DNA of 64,000 bases. It comes from Streptomyces sp. SID12488. GTDB taxonomy: Bacteria; Actinomycetota; Actinomycetes; Streptomycetales; Streptomycetaceae. Shown piece after piece: positions 58,856-64,000 of the stretch (its first letter is position 1; each line of letters begins with the position of its first letter). The stretch is taken from the NCBI RefSeq assembly GCF_010548275.1, contig NZ_JAAGLT010000022.1:62001-126000 (forward strand), read 5' to 3'. The notes under the pieces were generated by a model. It saw only the letters and a list, made by a program, of their open reading frames with translations, ran no database searches and had not been told where the DNA came from. Position numbers and translations under genes: made by a program.

Positions 58856-59632
58856 ATGGCCAGCGCCGCCCCGTCCGCCGCCTCCCGCATCGCCGTGATC
58901 ACCGGCGCGAGCAGCGGAATCGGCGCCGCGACGGCCCGCCGACTCGCCGCCGCCGGCTACCGCGTCGTGCTGACGGCCCGCCGCAAGGACCGTATCGAGG
59001 CGCTGGCCGAGGAGATCAACGCGACGGGCGGCCAGGCAACGGCGTACCCCCTGGACGTCACCGACCGCACGGCGGTCGACGAGTTCGCGACCGCCTTCAA
59101 GACGATCGGCGTCCTCGTGAACAACGCGGGCGGCGCACTCGGCGCCGACCCGGTGGCCACCGGCGACCCGGCCGACTGGCGCCAGATGTACGAGACGAAC
59201 GTCATCGGCACCCTCAACCTCACCCAGGCCCTCCTCCCCGCCCTGACGGCGAGCCGCGACGGCACCATCGTGATCGTCTCCTCCACCGCCGGGCACGGCA
59301 CGTACGAGGGCGGCGGAGGCTACGTCGCCGCCAAGCACGGCTCCCACGTCCTCGCCGAGACACTGCGCCTGGAGATCGTCGGCACCCCGGTCCGGGTGAT
59401 CGAGATCGCGCCGGGCATGGTGAAGACGGACGAGTTCGCCCTGACCCGCTTCTCCGGCGACACGGAGAAGGCGGCCAAGGTCTACCAGGGCGTGGCCGAG
59501 CCCCTCACCGCGGACGACGTGGCCGAAACGATCACCTGGACGGTGACCCGCCCCAGCCACGTCAACGTCGACCTCCTGGTCCTGCGCCCCCGCGCCCAGG
59601 CATCGAACACGAAGGTGCACCGGGACGCGTGA
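58856..59632 (+). CDS. Short-chain dehydrogenase/reductase
   Basis: A 258-residue classical SDR of the YdfG/serine-dehydrogenase type: cofactor motif TGASSGIG (16-23), Arg-rich ARRKDR that prefers NADP(H), NNAGGALG, catalytic Ser in VIVSSTAGHG, and YxxxK in YVAAKHGSH. C-terminal ITWTVTRPSHVNVDLLVLRP is typical. AGGAG precedes the ATG. It would reduce or oxidise a small hydroxy acid or aldehyde. It stands alone, convergent with the MarR gene. Confidence 0.92.
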   Translation: MASAAPSAASRIAVITGASSGIGAATARRLAAAGYRVVLTARRKDRIEALAEEINATGGQATAYPLDVTDRTAVDEFATAFKTIGVLVNNAGGALGADPVATGDPADWRQMYETNVIGTLNLTQALLPALTASRDGTIVIVSSTAGHGTYEGGGGYVAAKHGSHVLAETLRLEIVGTPVRVIEIAPGMVKTDEFALTRFSGDTEKAAKVYQGVAEPLTADDVAETITWTVTRPSHVNVDLLVLRPRAQASNTKVHRDA

Positions 59633-59700
59633 GCGCCCCCGCCTCCGCAGGAAACGGTCCACAGGTCTCGTTGCACGTTGCCCAGCAGCGGCTTGCCGAC

Positions 59701-60141
59701 TCACCAGGCGGGGCGGATCGGCCCCGTCGGCGTGAACCGGGCCAGATCGGCGACAAGTTCGCTGAAGCGTGCCTCGCCCAGCGCCTCTCGCCATGGCGCG
59801 ACGGCATCCCGGGCCGCCTGATCGGCGGCGCGCGTGGCGGCCCAGCCGGCCTCGGTCAGCTCCAGGAGCCGGGCACGGGCATCGTGGGGGTGCGGACGCC
59901 GCTCCACGTACCCCTTGCCGACCAGCTCCTCGACCAGCTGGGCGGCGGCCTGCTTGGTCACGCCCAGGTGCTCGGCCAGCGCGGCCGTAGTGGCGCCTCC
60001 CCGGGAGATGCGGACAAAGACGAAGCCGTGCGCGGGCCGTAGATCCTCGAATCCCTGCTGGGACACGCGAGTGTGGATCTCCTGCACCAACTGTCCGGAG
60101 AGCGCCAGCACAAGCGCGGAGAAAGCCAGAGCGTCGTCCAT
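59701..60141 (-). CDS. MarR-family transcriptional regulator
   Basis: A 146-residue winged-helix regulator: FVRISRGGATTAALAEHLGV (HTH), TKQAAAQLVEELVGKGYVER and the wing RRPHPHDARARLLELTEAG, flanked by dimerisation helices. TATAGT sits six bases before ATG 60141 with no Shine-Dalgarno, so the mRNA is probably leaderless; an in-frame TTG at 60183 is less likely. It is divergent from the cupin gene, with two palindromes in between. Confidence 0.92.
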   Translation of the reverse strand: MDDALAFSALVLALSGQLVQEIHTRVSQQGFEDLRPAHGFVFVRISRGGATTAALAEHLGVTKQAAAQLVEELVGKGYVERRPHPHDARARLLELTEAGWAATRAADQAARDAVAPWREALGEARFSELVADLARFTPTGPIRPAW

Positions 60142-60147
60142 GGCTTG

Positions 60148-60193
60148 ACTATAACTCGACAAGCTGCTTGTCTTCATGGACAAGTAGCTTGTC
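60148..60193. promoter_or_regulatory. Two phased MarR operators in the MarR/cupin promoter
   Basis: GACAAGCTGCTTGTC (60158-60172) and GACAAGTAGCTTGTC (60179-60193) are palindromes whose centres lie 21 bp apart, two helical turns. The first overlaps the MarR promoter (TATAGT at 60148-60153 on the minus strand), the second the cupin promoter (TTGTCT, 17 bp, TCTATT). Confidence 0.85.
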
Positions 60194-60217
60194 TATTGGG
60201 AGGGGATTGGAGCTGAC

Positions 60218-60592
60218 ATGCCTTTCATCCGCAGCACCGAGGCCGTCGCGCACGAAATCCACGGTGGCCGCTTCGTTTCCTACATCCGTCCGGACACGGG
60301 CAGCCGGGACCTCGCCGCCTGGCGCACCGAGATCCCAGCCGGAACGGTCGGCCCGGCCCACACGATCAGTCACGAGGAAACGTTCTACGTCCTGTCCGGT
60401 CGCCTCCGGCTCACCATCGGCGGCGAGAGCGCCGAACTCGGCGCCGGTGACGCGGCGGTGGCTCCGGCGGGCTCCGAACTGGCGGTTGCCAACACCACCG
60501 ACCGGCCCGCCCACATGTGGGTCACCACACGCGTCGGACTCAGCGCCGAACTGGCCGACGGCAGCACCATCACACCGCCTTGGGCTCATTAG
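60218..60592 (+). CDS. Cupin-domain protein
   Basis: A 124-residue single cupin_2 beta-barrel: metal motif 1 GPAHTISHEETFYVLSGRL (His, His, Glu) and motif 2 GDAAVAPAGSELAVANTTD, in which the usual second His is replaced, then RPAHMWVTTRVG. It may bind a small ligand or be a minor dioxygenase or isomerase. GGAG five bases before the ATG. It is divergent from MarR and probably repressed by it. Confidence 0.88.
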   Translation: MPFIRSTEAVAHEIHGGRFVSYIRPDTGSRDLAAWRTEIPAGTVGPAHTISHEETFYVLSGRLRLTIGGESAELGAGDAAVAPAGSELAVANTTDRPAHMWVTTRVGLSAELADGSTITPPWAH

Positions 60593-60639
60593 TCCACGGA
60601 GGGATCGGCGCCGGCCTCCCTTCCGGGAGGACCGCGAAC

Positions 60640-60668
60640 GAGGTCCCCGGACCGAAGCCGGGGACCTC
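60640..60668. terminator. Bidirectional hairpin terminator
   Basis: GAGGTCCCCGG/CCGGGGACCTC, an 11-bp perfect stem with a seven-base loop, between the convergent cupin and rtcB genes. Confidence 0.8.
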
Positions 60669-60673
60669 ATGGG

Positions 60674-61867
60674 TCAACCCTTCACACAGACGACCTGCTT
60701 CAGCTTCGCCACGACCTCCACCAGGTCCCGCTGCTGGTCGATGACCTGCTCGATCGGCTTGTACGCGGCAGGAATCTCGTCCACGACGCCGGAGTCCTTA
60801 CGGCACTCCACGCCCCGCGTCTGCTCCTCCAGGTCCTTCGTCGAGAAGCGCCGCTTGGCCGCGTTGCGGCTCATGCGCCGACCGGCGCCGTGGGACGCCG
60901 AGTTGAAGGCCTTCTCGTTCCCCAGACCCTTCACGATGTACGAACCCGTGCCCATGGAACCCGGGATGATCCCGTACTCACCGGCCCGGGCGCTGATCGC
61001 ACCCTTGCGGGTGACGAGCAGGTCCATGCCCTCGTAGCGCTCCTCGGATACATAGTTGTGGTGAGCACTGATCTCCGGCTCGAAGGCGGGCTTCGCCTTG
61101 CGGAACTCCTTGCGGATCACGTCCTTCAGGAGCGCCATCATGATCGAGCGGTTGTACTTCGCGTACTCCTGCGCCCAGAAGAGGTCGTTGCGGTAGGCCG
61201 CCATCTGCGGGGTGTCCGCGATGAAGACGGCGAGGTCGCGGTCGACCAGCCCCTGGTTGTGCGGCAGCTTCTGGGCCACGCCGATGTGGAACTCGGCCAG
61301 CTCCTTGCCAATGTTGCGGGAACCGGAGTGCAGCATCAGCCAGACAGACCCAGTCGTATCTGTGCATACTTCGACAAAATGATTGCCCCCGCCGAGCGTT
61401 CCGATCTGCTTCGTGGCCCGCTCCTCCCGGAACTTCACCGCCTCAGCAACCCCGTCGAACCGCCCCCAGAAGTCCTCCCACCCCCCGGTGGCAAACCCGT
61501 GCAGCCGCCCCGGATCGACGGGACTGTCATGCATCCCCCGCCCCACCGGAATCGCCTCCTCGACCTTCGACCGCAGCCGGGACAGGTCGCCCGGCAGGTC
61601 GTTCGCCGTGAGCGACGTCTTGACGGCGGACATCCCGCAGCCGATGTCGACCCCCACCGCCGCCGGGCACACCGCACCCTGCATCGCGATGACCGACCCG
61701 ACCGTCGCACCCTTGCCGTAGTGCACATCCGGCATGACGGCGAGGCCCTTGATCCACGGCAGCGTCGAGACGTTCCGCAGCTGCTGCATCGCGACGTCCT
61801 CGACCGACGCCGGGTCGGCCCACATGCGGATGGGCACCTTCGCGCCCGGCACTTCCACGTACGACAT
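60674..61867 (-). CDS. rtcB: RNA-splicing ligase RtcB
   Basis: A 397-residue GTP- and Mn-dependent ligase that joins RNA 2',3'-cyclic phosphate or 3'-phosphate ends to 5'-OH. Metal ligands Asp74/Cys77 in GVDIGCGMS, LGGGNHFVEV, LHSGSRNIGKEL, GTGSYIVKG and the guanylated His326 in SASHGAGRRMSR all match the family, and length is standard. ATG 61867 has GAGGAC five bases upstream. No RtcA or RtcR gene is adjacent, so it is a stand-alone repair ligase here. Confidence 0.97.
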   Translation of the reverse strand: MSYVEVPGAKVPIRMWADPASVEDVAMQQLRNVSTLPWIKGLAVMPDVHYGKGATVGSVIAMQGAVCPAAVGVDIGCGMSAVKTSLTANDLPGDLSRLRSKVEEAIPVGRGMHDSPVDPGRLHGFATGGWEDFWGRFDGVAEAVKFREERATKQIGTLGGGNHFVEVCTDTTGSVWLMLHSGSRNIGKELAEFHIGVAQKLPHNQGLVDRDLAVFIADTPQMAAYRNDLFWAQEYAKYNRSIMMALLKDVIRKEFRKAKPAFEPEISAHHNYVSEERYEGMDLLVTRKGAISARAGEYGIIPGSMGTGSYIVKGLGNEKAFNSASHGAGRRMSRNAAKRRFSTKDLEEQTRGVECRKDSGVVDEIPAAYKPIEQVIDQQRDLVEVVAKLKQVVCVKG

Positions 61868-62099
61868 ATCGTCCTCATTCCCCCGAAAAACCAACAGAAG
61901 TCTTCAAACGCAAAACCGGCGCCAAGGTCAACGAAAGGGATGCCGGACCGGCGTTCACGGTGGTGCGTGCGATACACATTGTCTGCCGGTGACGCCCCCG
62001 TGCGGCAAGTGAATAACCAGCGGGGACACTGGAGCGAGCACCGTCCACAAAGATCATCCACAAAGATCGTCGAGTAAGACCGTCGAGAGGAACCTGACC

Positions 62100-62945
62100 G
62101 TGCAGCGGAAGGCCTACGTACCCGGCGTCGCCGCCCTCCTCGCGGCGCTGCTGGCCGGCTGCACAGGCGGCTCGGGCGGCGATGACACCGCCGAGGACGC
62201 CAAGCCCGGCGACAGCGGCACCACGACCGCCGCGGCGCAGCCCGGCCGGTACCTCACCCTCCCCGAGCCCTGCGGCGCGGTCGGTCACGGCACTCTCGAC
62301 TCGCTGCTGCCCGGCATCAGGCAGATCACGGACGAGGACCAGCGCGAGGAGGCGTACGACGGCGAGTCGACCCTCACGTACAACACGGACCGCAAGGTCG
62401 GCTGCCGCTGGAAGGTGGAGTCCACGGACGCCACCGACCATCTCCTCGTCGACTTCGAACGGGTGGTGTCGTACGACAACTCCGTGAGCGACGACAGCCA
62501 GGCGACGGACCTCTTCGCGACCAAGGTGGTGGCCGCCGACCTCCCGGAGCCGGTCGTCTCGACCACAGCCTCCCCCACCCCCACCGCGTCCGCGTCCGCG
62601 TCGGCATCCGGCTCCCCCTCCCCCTCCTCGGGCACTCCCACCGACGCGGCCTCCGCCTCCGCCTCACCGGACACGGACAGCACCGCCGCCGCCGAGTCGG
62701 CCGCCGCCCTCCAGCCCCGCCTCCTCGACGGCCTCGGCGACGAGGCGTTCCTCGACGACGAGCTGACCCCCGCCGGTTCAACGGACCAGCGGCGCACGGT
62801 AACTGTGGCGTTCCGCACGTCCAACGTGATCGTGACCATCGAGTACGTCGAGCAGCCGACGGCACTCGGCACCGTGCCCGACAGCAAGGAAATGCAGGAC
62901 AGGGTGCAGAAACTGGCCTCGCAGCTCGCCGGCGCGTTCGACTAG
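62100..62945 (+). CDS. DUF3558-like lipoprotein
   Basis: A 281-residue lipoprotein: signal peptide GVAALLAALLAGC (lipobox LAGC), Ser/Thr/Gly linker, then LPEPCGAVGHGTLDSLLPGI and KVGCRWKVES, the paired cysteines of DUF3558-type actinobacterial lipoproteins, followed by a Ser/Pro/Ala-rich insert (SPTPTASASASASGSPSPSS) and a C-terminal alpha/beta part. GTG start with GAGAGGAA seven bases upstream. It is a paralogue of the next gene; the function of the family is unknown. Confidence 0.82.
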   Translation: MQRKAYVPGVAALLAALLAGCTGGSGGDDTAEDAKPGDSGTTTAAAQPGRYLTLPEPCGAVGHGTLDSLLPGIRQITDEDQREEAYDGESTLTYNTDRKVGCRWKVESTDATDHLLVDFERVVSYDNSVSDDSQATDLFATKVVAADLPEPVVSTTASPTPTASASASASGSPSPSSGTPTDAASASASPDTDSTAAAESAAALQPRLLDGLGDEAFLDDELTPAGSTDQRRTVTVAFRTSNVIVTIEYVEQPTALGTVPDSKEMQDRVQKLASQLAGAFD

Positions 62946-62948
62946 GAC

Positions 62949-62976
62949 ACGGCCGGTGTGCCCTCGTACCGGCCGT
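62949..62976 (+). terminator. Hairpin terminator
   Basis: ACGGCCGGT/ACCGGCCGT, a 9-bp perfect stem with a ten-base loop, just behind the lipoprotein stop. Confidence 0.65.
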
Positions 62977-63081
62977 CCGCAAAGGGCGTGAAGCAGAACC
63001 CCATGCCCCCCTCACCGCGTACCGTGGCCCCTCGGACCCGATCCGACCGCAGGAACCGAGAGCCGCAGGAACCACCGCGCG

Positions 63082-64000
63082 ATGAGTGAAGGAACCATGC
63101 ACCGACCCGCACAGCGAGACCAGCGCAGCCGGAACAGCAGCCTGAACACCGGAGTGACGACGAGGCGGCTGCACCGCGCCCTCGCCACCCTGGCCGCCGT
63201 CCCCGTCATCCTCCTCGTGGCCGTCGGCTGCTCCTCCGACTCGGGATCCGACTCCGACTCGGGATCCGGTTCCACCGACAAGGCGGCGCAGGAGACGGGG
63301 GCCGGCGCGGGCGAGACGGTGAGCGCGTCGCCGACCGTGCAGGCGGCGGCGTACCAGAAACTTCCGGAGCCGTGCGCCGTGCTGTCGACGAAGACGCTGG
63401 AGGACCTGGTCCCCAAGGGCGTGAAGTCGGGCAAGGAGGGGTCGTCCAACGACACCTCGACGCGCGGCAGTTGCTCCTGGACGAGCCTCGCCAACAACGG
63501 CGTGAAGGGCTCCCAGTTCCGGTGGCTGAACGTGTCGCTGCTGCGCTTCGAGTCGACCGCGTCACGCGGCTCCGGCGACGAGCTGGCGCAGGCGTACTAC
63601 AAGAGCCAGGTGCAGGACGCCGAGTCGACGGCGGGTGCGAAGAACACCAAGTCGGAGCCGGTGGCCGGGGCGGGCGACGCCGCGACGTCGGTGCACTACG
63701 ACCTGAAGAAGAAGGAAGGGTCCTTCCGGCAGCAGACGGTGGTGGTCCAGGTCGAGAACGTCGTCGTGACCCTCGACTACAACGGTGCCGGGCTCGCGGG
63801 CGAGAAGACGCCGAGCGCGGAGAGTCTGACGAAGGCGGCGGTGAAGGCCGTCAAGGAAGCCGTCGCGAAGGTCTCGTCGGAGAACGGCGAGGGCGGTGCG
63901 GGCACTCCGGCCACCCCGGCCCCCACCAACTCCCCTACGGCGTCGGCGAGTTCGTCGGCGAAGCCGAGCGCGTCCCCGTCGAAGTCGGCAGCCAAGGCGG
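63082..64000 (+). CDS. DUF3558-like lipoprotein, 3' end outside window
   Basis: At least 306 residues, open to the window edge. After a basic start comes RALATLAAVPVILLVAVGC (lipobox), a Ser/Gly/Asp linker, LPEPCAVLSTKTLEDLVPKG and GSCSWTSLANNG (DUF3558 cysteines), a globular part ending VVVQVENVVVTLDYNG, and a Ser/Pro/Ala-rich tail (PTNSPTASASSSAKPSAS). ATG 63082 has AGGA 11 bases upstream, ATG 63097 has AAGGA three bases upstream; which is used is unclear. Paralogue of the previous gene. Confidence 0.82.
   Translation, partial: MSEGTMHRPAQRDQRSRNSSLNTGVTTRRLHRALATLAAVPVILLVAVGCSSDSGSDSDSGSGSTDKAAQETGAGAGETVSASPTVQAAAYQKLPEPCAVLSTKTLEDLVPKGVKSGKEGSSNDTSTRGSCSWTSLANNGVKGSQFRWLNVSLLRFESTASRGSGDELAQAYYKSQVQDAESTAGAKNTKSEPVAGAGDAATSVHYDLKKKEGSFRQQTVVVQVENVVVTLDYNGAGLAGEKTPSAESLTKAAVKAVKEAVAKVSSENGEGGAGTPATPAPTNSPTASASSSAKPSASPSKSAAKA

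Overview
The window is about 70% G+C with strong G/C preference at third codon positions, frequent GTG starts, ATGA/GTGA gene overlaps, several apparently leaderless genes and families typical of actinomycetes: GAF-ANTAR proteins, DUF3558-like and DUF305 lipoproteins, an ECF41 sigma factor, and CUT1 sugar transporters without their own ATPase. The best reading is a Streptomyces chromosome, probably an accessory-rich part rather than the conserved core. I see no rRNA, tRNA, CRISPR array or intact transposon.

Layout. 1-3.4 kb: three GAF-ANTAR regulators in a row, a small helical protein and an antibiotic-biosynthesis-monooxygenase-fold enzyme. 3.6-7.8 kb: a CUT2 sugar ABC operon (binding lipoprotein, permease, ATPase) with its LacI regulator and LacI-type operators in front. 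8-11 kb: a GNAT acetyltransferase, an FAD monooxygenase divergent from a TetR regulator across an unusual array of five phased palindromes, and a lipoprotein. 11-20.7 kb: a large secreted FG-GAP protein, AI-2E family permease, OafA-type acyltransferase, NUDIX hydrolase and hypotheticals. 20.9-26.2 kb: an accessory stretch with a TPR protein lacking a visible HTH, a low-G+C gap, a two-helix membrane protein, a maleylpyruvate isomerase fragment, a Cys-rich pentapeptide-repeat protein and a coiled-coil protein.

26.3-50.7 kb is the most interesting region. A MurR/RpiR regulator sits beside a SIS protein, a GH38 alpha-mannosidase, a His-rich companion and a CUT1 transporter. After an interruption (36.9-43.9 kb) come a GH3 beta-glycosidase, a BadF-type sugar kinase, a GH5-like beta-mannosidase candidate and a GH3 NagZ-type hexosaminidase. 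The same operator-like motif lies in front of every block. No enzyme has a signal peptide, so the set reads as uptake followed by intracellular dismantling of a mannose/GlcNAc oligosaccharide, plausibly the high-mannose core of N-glycans (inference). The interruption holds a broken aminoglycoside phosphotransferase, a DUF4232 remnant, a P-loop kinase, a GH46 chitosanase with a secreted lyase-like protein, a methyltransferase, an ECF41 sigma factor with its carboxymuconolactone decarboxylase partner, and a chloramphenicol-phosphotransferase-like kinase.

50.8-64 kb: a secreted histidine acid phosphatase, a DUF6153-like/DUF305 pair behind a copper-type palindrome, an OmpR/histidine kinase pair downstream of a luciferase-like monooxygenase and FMN reductase, a YnfA-type membrane protein, an SDR, a MarR/cupin divergent pair with two phased operators, the RNA ligase RtcB and two DUF3558-like lipoproteins, the last cut by the window edge.

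At the DNA level the window is rich in short tandem repeats, several spanning stop codons, and in strong intergenic hairpins, including a perfect 50-bp palindrome.
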